Source of the DNA: Viridibacillus sp050279675
GTDB taxonomy: Bacteria > Bacillota > Bacilli > Bacillales_A > Planococcaceae
DNA length: 64,000 nucleotides
Direction: 5' to 3'
Assembly: GCF_050279675.1 (NCBI RefSeq)
Contig: NZ_JBNNUK010000002.1
Span: forward strand, 186,001 to 250,000
Numbering within the stretch: position 1 is the first letter of the stretch; each line of letters starts with the position of its first letter. The notes below the pieces were generated by a model, which did no database searches, was not told the origin of the DNA, and was given only the letters and a program-made list of their open reading frames with translations. Positions 9,064 through 16,835 of this stretch are shown here, piece after piece. The position numbers and the translations under genes were made by a program.

Positions 9064-9089
9064 GACGATTGAAGGGGAATTTCTACTCA
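9064..9089 (-). promoter_or_regulatory. Putative ECF-type autoregulatory promoter (pair 1)
   Basis: On the minus strand TGAGTA (9084-9089), a 16-base spacer and CGTC (9064-9067, in CGTCTAT) match the TGAAAC-N16-CGTC plan of ECF promoters. The second sigma gene has the same arrangement at 13152-13177. Confidence 0.65.
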
Positions 9090-9482
9090 GTTTTTTGTTT
9101 TTTTTAATCTACATTCTCGACTCTTCATTGATCACTACGTTCTACACTTTATCTAAAGTTGAGAAGTAGATTCAAGAAATGATAGAGGTTTTGAGTATAA
9201 GCCGTGATTAATTAATCAAGACGTATTTTCATTAGTTAGCTCGTACTATCAAAATCAAGAATAAATGAACAAGTAATAACTATTTATGTTTTCTAACTTT
9301 GCTAATGGCTGCGGTAGATTAATAAAGGTTATCGCTTTTTTCTGTCGAATTATAGAACTAGGAAAGTTAAATTAGTTTAATTGGAATCTCGTTTTTACCA
9401 TCGTAAAATTGGAGAAGTACTATTTGTGCAATTAACTTACTCGATATTAGTACTATCTCACATGATGTAGGGAGGATTTCTT
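9090..9482. other. Intergenic region
   Basis: About 390 AT-rich bases between the divergent sigma-factor and acetyltransferase genes. Apart from the ECF promoter at its left side and the ribosome site GGGAGG before 9483, I see nothing conserved. Confidence 0.4.
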
Positions 9483-10025
9483 ATGATATTTGATAGTCAA
9501 GATAAAACAATAACCACTAAAAGGCTTGTACTAAGACTGTTTCAAAAATCTGATGCAATAGCTATTACTAAACTTTGTAATAATTATAATATTTATAAAA
9601 ATACATTGTACCTACCCTTTCCATACTCTTTACAAGATGCATTAACTTGGATTGAACCTCATTTTAATAACTTTAATGCTAATAAATCATATGAATTTGC
9701 CATAACAGATAAGAATACAGGAGAATTATATGGAGCTATCGCGCTATCTAACAATCAACAGTTTAATAATGGTGAAATAGCCTATTGGATTGGTGAAGAA
9801 TTTTGGGGAAATGGATATGCTACAGAGGCAGCGCAAGCTACTCTACAATTTGCATTTAAAGAAAAACAATACCATAAGGTTTTCGCTCGTTACTTCAATT
9901 CAAATCCAGCTTCAGGGAGAGTTATCCAAAAATTAGGTATGAAACAAGAAGGTATATTAGTTGACCATGTGAAGAAAGAAAATCGATATGAAGACCTGGT
10001 ATATTATGGGATTATTAACTCATGA
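9483..10025 (+). CDS. GNAT N-acetyltransferase, RimJ/RimL type
   Basis: 180 residues. The N-terminus TKRLVLRLFQKSDA and the acetyl-CoA loop region IAYWIGEEFWGNGYATEAA (about 100-118) are typical of the Acetyltransf_3 group that includes ribosomal-protein acetyltransferases. The C-terminal RVIQKLGMKQEG element is also present. The substrate is unknown. GGGAGG precedes the ATG and a terminator follows, giving a single-gene unit. Confidence 0.88.
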   Translation: MIFDSQDKTITTKRLVLRLFQKSDAIAITKLCNNYNIYKNTLYLPFPYSLQDALTWIEPHFNNFNANKSYEFAITDKNTGELYGAIALSNNQQFNNGEIAYWIGEEFWGNGYATEAAQATLQFAFKEKQYHKVFARYFNSNPASGRVIQKLGMKQEGILVDHVKKENRYEDLVYYGIINS

Positions 10026-10076
10026 GGATAATAATCGTATATTTCAAAAGGCTATTTTATGGATATTAAGGAAGGC

Positions 10077-10112
10077 AAAATAAACACCTACAAATTTGAG
10101 GTGTTTATTTTA
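10077..10112 (+). terminator. Terminator of the acetyltransferase gene
   Basis: AAAATAAACACCT (10077-10089) pairs with AGGTGTTTATTTT (10099-10111). Confidence 0.8.
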
Positions 10113-10440
10113 CTAATTAGTGCCTACTCTATTAGAATAATGTCTCCTACGTCCTTTAGATCCGTTAATACATAGTTGATTCTTATAAGCTCCATCAACA
10201 ATAGTAAGGCTACTTTTTCCCCTACTTAAACAATTTATTATAGTCATTCTCCACTCTAGACTCACTTCCGAATAGTTCTCTCCAATCTTTCAAAGAATAG
10301 TTTTAATGTTAATTTTGGTTTTAATTAAAGTGGGTATACTGCAAAAATGTTCATTTTCGCTGAAATCCTATAAGTAAAAAAGGAAATATTCCACCTTACG
10401 TCGAAACTGCATTAATAAGAAAAGTTTGAGGAGGTAATAT
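10113..10440. other. Intergenic region
   Basis: About 330 bases before the lipoprotein gene. No open frame, repeat or structured element was recognised apart from the ribosome site GAGGAGG next to 10441. Confidence 0.4.
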
Positions 10441-11004
10441 ATGCGAAAGAAGATTTTGGTCTTATTTGTTTTTGGTCTTATGTTGCTTACAGCTTGTTCA
10501 AATACGAATGGTTTTGTAGAACTCCAACATGCAAAAGCTAATACTGATTCATCTAAGGAAAATGAAAGCAATGCAGAAAATTCAACTCAAACAATAAAAA
10601 AGCTTAAAAAAGATATTACTGTTTATAAGATGGAAAAAGAAAACTTCGCAATTATAAGTAACTTATCTAGAGACTTTGTTCAAGCGCAAAAAACAGGCAA
10701 TCAAAAGCAACTACATGCATTAATGGCAAAGGAATTAACGTTAAAAAATAAAGATAATGGGTTATATGTCATCATAGATAATGTAGATTGGCTTTTATAT
10801 ACGCTTGACGGTAAGAACTATTTAGATGATTGGGTAATTCAAGGATACGATTATAATCACAATAATCAAACATTCAACATCTTTATTAGAGAATTTTATA
10901 AAAGTAATAATGTTGAGCTTGTTAGTCCTCCAACATTCCTACATTTAGTATTCAAAAAGATGGACGATGAATGGAAAATCATTAATTTAGAATTCGACGT
11001 ATAG
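10441..11004 (+). CDS. Putative lipoprotein
   Basis: 187 residues. The signal peptide ends in the lipobox LLTAC with the lipidated Cys at residue 19. A polar, Ser/Asn/Glu-rich linker leads to a C-terminal domain rich in aromatic residues (about 75-187, for example WLLYTLDGKNYLDDW) that may be NTF2-like, ending DDEWKIINLEFDV; this fold guess is tentative. GAGGAGG precedes the ATG. A terminator follows, so it is monocistronic. Function unknown. Confidence 0.75.
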   Translation: MRKKILVLFVFGLMLLTACSNTNGFVELQHAKANTDSSKENESNAENSTQTIKKLKKDITVYKMEKENFAIISNLSRDFVQAQKTGNQKQLHALMAKELTLKNKDNGLYVIIDNVDWLLYTLDGKNYLDDWVIQGYDYNHNNQTFNIFIREFYKSNNVELVSPPTFLHLVFKKMDDEWKIINLEFDV

Positions 11005-11026
11005 ATTTGAACTGAGATAATGACAT

Positions 11027-11077
11027 AGGGCTACCCCAAAAGTTGTTTTCACCAACTTTTAGGATAGCCCTTTTTAT
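11027..11077 (+). terminator. Terminator of the lipoprotein gene
   Basis: AGGGCTA (11027-11033) plus an inner AAAAGTTG/CCAACTTTT arm pair with TAGCCCT (11065-11071), followed by TTTT. Confidence 0.85.
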
Positions 11078-11141
11078 ATCTATAAATCAAAATGTAAATT
11101 TTCACTTAGCTCTATAGCTAAACATTCCCTTTTACAAAACA

Positions 11142-11176
11142 AATAATACCCCAGCATTAAATGCTGAGGTATTATT
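11142..11176 (-). terminator. Terminator for the minus-strand gene at 11186
   Basis: AATAATACCCCAGCAT (11142-11157) pairs with ATGCTGAGGTATTATT (11161-11176); on the minus strand it is followed by TGTTTTG. Confidence 0.75.
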
Positions 11177-11185
11177 ATTTACTCA

Positions 11186-11491
11186 TTATTTACGATAAGA
11201 ATTGATTAGACTTTGCTGCCATGATTGGAATTTATCCTTATAATGCATAGACTTTTCTTTAAAACCTTGCCATCTACTAGCTGCTTTTTGCTTCATATGA
11301 GCAAATCTTAATTTGAAATTGGGTTTGAATTGTGGTTTCTTAAATAGTTTTATCTTACCTGTTTCAAGTTCATCCTCAAGTATTTCAATCGCACGATCTA
11401 TATTCGCCTCTTTCATTCCTATTCGTAAATCCAAAAGGAGCAAAGGGATCAAACATAGAATCACGAGTACAAGTAAAAACAGAATTACCAT
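11186..11491 (-). CDS. Small single-pass membrane protein
   Basis: 101 residues: an N-terminal hydrophobic helix (1-22), an acidic helix (IDRAIEILEDELE) and a strongly basic, aromatic C-terminal half (KKPQFKPNFKLRF and following). GGAGGGGATTAAGA precedes GTG/ATG-type start at 11491. No family recognised. It may belong to the nearby envelope-stress ECF setting, but it has its own terminator. Confidence 0.6.
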   Translation of the reverse strand: MVILFLLVLVILCLIPLLLLDLRIGMKEANIDRAIEILEDELETGKIKLFKKPQFKPNFKLRFAHMKQKAASRWQGFKEKSMHYKDKFQSWQQSLINSYRK

Positions 11492-11625
11492 TTCTTAATC
11501 CCCTCCCATCATAAATTTCTTAATTAACATGTAATTCCCTTTTTTGTATGTCTAAACACATCATTGGAAAGTTCATCATTATTTATTCGTCGAAATTTAG
11601 ATTATTAGGGCGATTTAGAGTATGG

Positions 11626-12630
11626 TTAGTGGATGATGACGATTAACATACAAATCATTAATAAGTAAATAATGATTTGTATGCTTAAATACAACTTATA
11701 TTTTTGTTGTACCTTGGAATCATGGTGTTCACGAATGAATATCCAATCGAAATAAAATTTGCTAAAAATAGCTAATGTTAAGATGGATAATAGTACTAGG
11801 ATGTTTATAGGCTGAAAATAAAAAGCAAGAAATACAATTGCTAGTAGACAAACAACCACTATAATCAATTGTATAATTCGATCTCGATTTTTTCGTTCTA
11901 GTTTTGGAATACTAGGAATAAAAGATAACTTTAACACTAAATATTCGATTAACCTCATTAATGCAGGAATAATATTCACTATTATTGATATATAAAAGGG
12001 TTTCATATTTAGTTTAAACAGAAATAAATCGATGAAATCTTCATCAAAATTGCCGGACTTGGTATTAATCTCAAAATAGCGGTCGGTTTCCATGTCCCTT
12101 AAAATGGATGGCTCTCCAGGATTTTCATATATTTTAATATGCCATTCCCGTCCATCTCTTGCTTGCAATATTAAATCATTAAAAGGTGAAAGTTCATTCT
12201 TATTTATATGCTGAACTTCTTTTAGGTGACTAAAATAATAACTAAATGTTGAAAGTTGTTGTTTATCTTCAATTGTATTCATATCCAAGTAAAGTTTTGA
12301 AGCTCTTGCTAAAAAGCTCTCGAAATTTACATCTTTTGACCAATCAACATAATATATGCGTTCTAGCTCTACTGTAGAAGTAAAATTGGTTATTGGTTCA
12401 GTAGCTGTTTTAGCTGTTTTTTGTAAAGGGCCATTAAGAGTTGTCAGCAGTAAGATGATACAGACAACAACAGTGGATGCAAGTATAACAGGAACTCGCC
12501 AATTCACTTTCTTTGTGGGTATCCTGTCAATCCGATTCGAAAGTTTTTCGAGCGTGTGTAACTTCTCCTGGTGTGAACGCTTTATAGTATTTAATTTCTG
12601 TAATTTGTCATCTAAACGATCCATCATCAT
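11626..12630 (-). CDS. Membrane anti-sigma factor partner of ECF sigma (pair 2)
   Basis: 334 residues. The N-terminal cytoplasmic part (1-45) is followed by a helix (about 46-65), an extracellular domain of about 140 residues and several C-terminal helices, the same plan as the protein at 7567-8538. Its start overlaps the end of the sigma gene; three ATG codons in a row follow AAGGGGG, and the third has the best spacing. No ZAS zinc motif is seen. The role as anti-sigma factor is inferred from position and topology. Confidence 0.73.
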   Translation of the reverse strand: MMMDRLDDKLQKLNTIKRSHQEKLHTLEKLSNRIDRIPTKKVNWRVPVILASTVVVCIILLLTTLNGPLQKTAKTATEPITNFTSTVELERIYYVDWSKDVNFESFLARASKLYLDMNTIEDKQQLSTFSYYFSHLKEVQHINKNELSPFNDLILQARDGREWHIKIYENPGEPSILRDMETDRYFEINTKSGNFDEDFIDLFLFKLNMKPFYISIIVNIIPALMRLIEYLVLKLSFIPSIPKLERKNRDRIIQLIIVVVCLLAIVFLAFYFQPINILVLLSILTLAIFSKFYFDWIFIREHHDSKVQQKYKLYLSIQIIIYLLMICMLIVIIH

Positions 12631-13126
12631 GACCCCCTTCTTGTAAAATCTTTTTTAGTGCAACGATTGCACGAACTGTGTTGTTTTTAACTTTTGCCTC
12701 AGTACATTCAAGGAACTGGGCTGTTTCTTTCACTGAGAGTCCTTCAATTTTACGTAACACAATCGTTTCTCTGTGATTTAATTTCAACTTTCTTAAAGCC
12801 CCGTATAGAATCGCCATTTCCTCACCTGTTTCAAGTACTTCAATCGGGGTTTGTTTATCGTCTTGATAATCCACCTTATTTGTAAGAGGTAAGAACTGAA
12901 TTAATCGCTTTTTGCGATAATGATCATAGACAAGGTTTCTTGCAATTCGCTTTAGCCAAGTAGTGATTGTGGCTTCAATCCGGAACGTTTGAAATTGCTT
13001 AAATGCATTGAAAAACGTTTCCTGCGTCAAATCTTCGGCAAGTTCCTTATTATTAACCATAAAAAATATGTATTTATAAATGCCATCACTATGTAAAATA
13101 TAGAGCTGTTTAAACGGTTCCTGCAT
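12608..13126 (-). CDS. ECF-family RNA polymerase sigma factor (pair 2)
   Basis: 172 residues from ATG at 13126 (MQEPFKQLY). The frame is open to 13168, but the putative promoter -10 lies at 13152-13155, so the longer start would be outside the transcript; GAAAGGGGG precedes 13126. Region 2 (AEDLTQETFFNAFKQ, WLKRIARNLVYDHYRKK) and region 4 (LNHRETIVLRKIEGLSVKE) are clear and closely match the sigma factor at 8543-9040, so the two are paralogues. It overlaps its anti-sigma gene. Confidence 0.92.
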   Translation of the reverse strand: MQEPFKQLYILHSDGIYKYIFFMVNNKELAEDLTQETFFNAFKQFQTFRIEATITTWLKRIARNLVYDHYRKKRLIQFLPLTNKVDYQDDKQTPIEVLETGEEMAILYGALRKLKLNHRETIVLRKIEGLSVKETAQFLECTEAKVKNNTVRAIVALKKILQEGGHDDGSFR

Positions 13127-13151
13127 AAGCAAATTCCCCCTTTCATTAATA

Positions 13152-13177
13152 GACGAACGACTTTGCATTTGGAATCA
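13152..13177 (-). promoter_or_regulatory. Putative ECF-type autoregulatory promoter (pair 2)
   Basis: TGATTC (13172-13177), a 16-base spacer and CGTC (13152-13155, in CGTCTAT) on the minus strand. It matches the promoter of pair 1 in both spacing and -10 sequence. Confidence 0.62.
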
Positions 13178-13260
13178 ATTAAACTTTAAAATATGTAATC
13201 TTTGTATAAAATAAGGCGTGCACAAATTTGCAATAGAATCTTTAAATCATAGCAAATAAA

Positions 13261-13301
13261 AAGAAACTATTTTGAACCAAAACCGTTCAAAAATGTTTCT
13301 T
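13261..13301. terminator. Long hairpin, terminator-like
   Basis: AAGAAACTATTTTGAAC (13261-13277) pairs imperfectly with GTTCAAAAATGTTTCTT (13285-13301). It lies between two minus-strand genes. Similar hairpins with an ATTTTGA arm occur at 14975-15013 and 48077-48113. Confidence 0.5.
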
Positions 13302-13378
13302 CCAAATGAACTGTTAAATTAGTTTTATAAAAAGAAAATATTTGTTAAGAAAACAATATTGTACTATCTATGCCATTA

Positions 13379-13843
13379 TTAAATCGATTTAGCCATTGTT
13401 ATATTCGTAATTTCATAGCCTAACTTCTCATATAATCCTCGTGCAATTTTGTTATGACCAAATACGTGAAGTCCAATTTTGGTTATTCTTAGCTTTTTAG
13501 CAATAATTTCGGTTTCTTTCATAGCTTGCTTACCATATCCTTGCCCTTGATGTGGCTCATAAATGATAAAGTCGTAAATAAAGCCTTCATTTGGATTTAT
13601 AGCTGATGTTTGAGCAATCCAAATCATTCCTACTAATTGTTGGTTGTGAAAGATTGAAAATAAATGATTCTGCTCTGATTTCTCATCTTTTGGTAATAGT
13701 CGAGCAAATTCTTTTTTAGATAGATCAATTGCTTCATCTTCACTCCAATTGCCTGAAGTCACTTTGTCTTTTGCAAAGTCTTCAATAGCAAAAGACAGAT
13801 ACTGCTTAAACTCTTCTTGATTCATCGGTTTTAATGTAATCAC
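13379..13843 (-). CDS. GNAT N-acetyltransferase
   Basis: 154 residues. Acetyl-CoA binding motif EPHQGQGYGKQAMKE (about 97-111) and the C-terminal RGLYEKLGYEITN are diagnostic of GNAT enzymes. The substrate is unknown. TAGGAGG lies before the ATG. Single gene by context. Confidence 0.88.
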   Translation of the reverse strand: MITLKPMNQEEFKQYLSFAIEDFAKDKVTSGNWSEDEAIDLSKKEFARLLPKDEKSEQNHLFSIFHNQQLVGMIWIAQTSAINPNEGFIYDFIIYEPHQGQGYGKQAMKETEIIAKKLRITKIGLHVFGHNKIARGLYEKLGYEITNITMAKSI

Positions 13844-13967
13844 TTTATTACCTCCTAATATTTTGATGATTCTACTTTTTTTATCATAGCATATGTAAAT
13901 AATATAAAAGTAAACCGAAGAACATTATTTGAAGGCAGAACTTAGCTACACATTGAAATGCTTACAT

Positions 13968-14000
13968 AAAAAAAGAGTGACTAATGTCAGCTCTCTTTTA
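13968..14000 (-). terminator. Terminator overlapping the stop codon of the gene at 13987
   Basis: On the minus strand the stem AAAGAGAGCTGAC / GTCACTCTTT is followed by a run of T (13968-13974). The stem includes the last codons of the upstream gene. Confidence 0.7.
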
Positions 14001-14550
14001 AATAGATTCTACTTTTAATAGGTTCATATTCTAACAGCATTCCTTCATATACCTCTTCAAATCCTGGTAAATTTCTAAAATCATTTGGTGTAAGTAATGA
14101 TGTTCTTTTATCCCAAAAAATAACACCAGCTCTATTTAATACTTCTCCCACAAACTGAGAGCAAAAAAAGGAATTCCGGGGTTCAATAGGTTCATTAAAT
14201 GCCACACCCACTATTCCTAGTAAATTATAATTATACAGGTTTTTATTTTTCTCAAATTTATCTATTATATTCTTCAATTTTTCTATTTTTTCTTCATCCA
14301 CTTCAAATTTATATAGAACGCATTTTGTTTGTGGGAATGCTCTATATGTACCTTCTAATACATCTTCTTTCACAAACCCACTATTTATAGGGTTTCTTGG
14401 ATGCCTTCTTCCGAAACTGTACATTTCATTTAAATTTATATCAAAAGCGATGGATGCGTGATTGTAAGGAGCTTTTGTGTATTGCTTAATTGTTTTTGAA
14501 AAAAGAGTTCCCGTATCAGTTAATAAAATATAAATATATTTCTTTTTCAA
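13987..14550 (-). CDS. YiiX/YebB-like permuted papain-fold protein
   Basis: 187 residues. An early His in KAPYNHASIAFD (His31) and a later Cys in SFFCSQFVGEVLNRAG (Cys about 129) match the circularly permuted NlpC/P60-like cysteine hydrolase fold of the YiiX/YebB group. No signal peptide is present, so it would act in the cytoplasm. Activity as peptidase, amidase or lipid hydrolase cannot be told from sequence. GGAGGAAATT precedes the ATG. Its terminator overlaps the stop codon. Confidence 0.72.
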   Translation of the reverse strand: MKKKYIYILLTDTGTLFSKTIKQYTKAPYNHASIAFDINLNEMYSFGRRHPRNPINSGFVKEDVLEGTYRAFPQTKCVLYKFEVDEEKIEKLKNIIDKFEKNKNLYNYNLLGIVGVAFNEPIEPRNSFFCSQFVGEVLNRAGVIFWDKRTSLLTPNDFRNLPGFEEVYEGMLLEYEPIKSRIYLKES

Positions 14551-15206
14551 ATTGAATTTCCTCCAATCCTTCTCTACACCCTTTAGAGTATTAGTGTCTT
14601 TATTATAAATACGAAATCTTAAAAATACCTTAAGTCAATTAAAAGAATCCTTAAATTAAACTTGTAAAATTCAGATTATGATACTATCGAATTTATCTTT
14701 CTGGTGTGTTTGTGAACAAAGAACAAAATTTCTTAAAATCTTCTCATTTAATTTATATATTTTGATATTCTATGTGGTTGGTTGAAGTTGTAAGACTCCA
14801 GTCATGTTATTTCATTAACGAGCAAATAAAAGTAAGTCACGTGTAGATTTGAATCAAAGTTTAACTGTTTATAGGAAAGTCGTACCGTTTTGAATAGATG
14901 AATAAGAATTATCACTGGTGCTTGGTAATAAATATTGAATTATTTTTCAAACATCGATTTAGCTGCATATAAAAAGAACCTATTTTGAACAAAGTTTGAT
15001 CAAAATAGGTTCTGATTTATTGCTATTCTTATTAAAATACAATTTAATAAATTCACGAACAAAGAAAAATGCTTAAAAAATGCTGTTTTCCGGGCAGCCA
15101 GAGAAAATCTGGTTGCCCTTGGGTGATTTTTATTAAGCTCTCACACAAAGCAGCTAACTTCCACTTTCTTAAACTTGAAACGGCTGTTTTTCATCATAAT
15201 ATTCGA
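14551..15206. other. Gene-free region with two hairpins
   Basis: No open frame is supported. Two stem-loops are seen: AGAACCTATTTTGA (14975-14988) with TCAAAATAGGTTCT (15000-15013), and GGGCAGCCAGA (15092-15102) with TCTGGTTGCCC (15108-15118). They may be terminators left at the edge of the accessory region. Confidence 0.45.
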
Positions 15207-15480
15207 CTAAGACCACTCAAACTGTTTAATAATATCCTTTTTTAGTTTATCCAAGGGTTTTCTACCAATTAGCGAAAAGGAATCAATGCCATAAATAGAA
15301 TCTTTCAATTGCATTAATATAATATTCATTGTCTCTTTATTTAGATTTTCGCCGATGAATGATAGTCGGATATGGTCTTCTAAAAGACTACTTGCACATG
15401 ATTTTCATACATCACATTTAAATAGATTTCCGCAAATCCCCCCCTATATCTCCAGCTGTAGGAACCGTTAGGTAATACTA
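15207..15480 (-). pseudogene. Decayed 3' fragment of an unrecognised gene
   Basis: A frame ending at TAG 15207-15209 reads LLEDHIRLSFIGENLNKETM and continues to KKDIIKQFEWS. Upstream, after a frameshift near 15385-15395, another frame reads GSYSWRYRGGFAEIYLNVMY. Both look protein-like but no start codon remains. The FIGENLN string vaguely recalls the C-terminal domain of CobW-type GTPases; I would not rely on it. It marks the left flank of the accessory island. Confidence 0.45.
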
Positions 15481-15492
15481 CCAAATTCTACC

Positions 15493-15716
15493 TTATTTCT
15501 TCGGAGTTTCTACTTCAGAAACAGGTGTCCTAAAGTCAGAGCTTGCTTCGTTGTTTCGCTTATCGCTTCTGCTGTATTTGCTGAAAGCGGTGTAGCTGCT
15601 GATTCAACATTCACTACTTCGACTTCTTCTGATACATCAATTTCCAATTTTTTATTGTTTGCCGACTCAAAATGTTGAGCGATTCCGCGCGTTTGGTATT
15701 TTAAACAGTAGTGCAA
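15493..15716 (-). pseudogene. Decayed acidic-tail protein fragment
   Basis: A short frame from 15716 encodes an acidic, Ala/Thr/Ser-rich stretch (IDVSEEVEVVNVESAATPLS). A shift near 15530 would restore the tail TPVSEVETPKK ending at TAA 15493-15495. No domain is recognised. It is more likely a broken 3' end than an intact small gene. Confidence 0.4.
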
Positions 15717-15770
15717 GTTCTAAGCAATTCGAATGACTAACTCGGTACTGGAAATAATCTCCAATACCAA

Positions 15771-16835
15771 TCATTTATTCAAAAATTCTAGCTGCTTTTT
15801 AGCAATATCTCTTGTAAGTTTTCCCAACATAAAGTTTTTATCATCTTCTACCCTCGGATAAATGGCACTTAGTAAATCTTCTTCATTTATAAAAACTAAA
15901 TCAAAAGTATTTAATAAAGTGCTTAAATAAACTTTATTATATATATGACTTTTTCTAATTATAGATTTCACATAATTTTTATGATATTTATTGTAAAATT
16001 TTTCAATACCAAAATCCTTTATATTCCCTTTAATTTTAGTTTCTTTTAATATATCAACTGGATTAACATTAATTTTAATATCAAATTCTGTGCTATTCCC
16101 TACGAACATTTCATAATAATCAATTTCACTATTTTTATTTTCAATTTTTTTTGATTTCTTCACGTTAGTAACATCAATTACAAATTCAATTTTATCAGCT
16201 ATTTTTTTTTCATATGGTGAATAATTTTTTTTGAGTGTAAATTCCTTTGTTGATTTCAAATCAGAATTACATACTTTACAAGCTGGAACTAAATTAAAAA
16301 TTGATACTGACAAAAAAGGATATGTAGCTTTGTCAAAAAAATGGTCTAAAGTTGCCCTAGTTTTTTTTCCTTTATCATTGTATAAAAATATAAACTGTGA
16401 ACTACAATAAGGACATATAGATATATTCAGTTCATTTAAAAATAAATAGGCATTCCAATTTGTAGAGGAATAAAAATATTTATATTCCCCTTCAAAAATC
16501 TCTTTCATCTCCAACAACATACGACGTTCTTTTTTCCCAATCCACCTATCACGACCTCTTACTTTTTTGATTTCTTCATTATCGTTTAGTCTAAATTTTC
16601 CCATCATTTTTTCATACTCAAAAATTATATTGTTTAAGGTATTTAAATCCCCTAATATAATTTCCTTGAATTTTTTTCTTAGATGTAAATAAATATTCTT
16701 TATATCTAAATCACTCTCATTATCAGTCAGTTTTTCAAACTGTTTATACAGTCTTTCTTCATTTGAAGCATTTTCTCCAAACACCCAACCCTCATGCAGA
16801 TCTAGGATTTTTTGAGTGATTTCCAGTTCAATCAT
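15771..16835 (-). CDS. PtuB-like HNH endonuclease
   Basis: 354 residues. The zinc/HNH module is complete: CPYC (141-144), ATLDHFFDKATYPFLS with His165, and VPACKVCNSDLKS (183-195), the Cys-x2-Cys / Asp-His / Cys-x2-Cys-Asn layout of Septu PtuB and retron-linked HNH nucleases. The ATG overlaps the last codon of the ATPase gene by 4 bases, implying translational coupling and a joint complex. Septu systems pair a PtuA ATPase with such a nuclease to cut DNA during phage infection. Function here is inferred from homology and context. Confidence 0.88.
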   Translation of the reverse strand: MIELEITQKILDLHEGWVFGENASNEERLYKQFEKLTDNESDLDIKNIYLHLRKKFKEIILGDLNTLNNIIFEYEKMMGKFRLNDNEEIKKVRGRDRWIGKKERRMLLEMKEIFEGEYKYFYSSTNWNAYLFLNELNISICPYCSSQFIFLYNDKGKKTRATLDHFFDKATYPFLSVSIFNLVPACKVCNSDLKSTKEFTLKKNYSPYEKKIADKIEFVIDVTNVKKSKKIENKNSEIDYYEMFVGNSTEFDIKINVNPVDILKETKIKGNIKDFGIEKFYNKYHKNYVKSIIRKSHIYNKVYLSTLLNTFDLVFINEEDLLSAIYPRVEDDKNFMLGKLTRDIAKKQLEFLNK

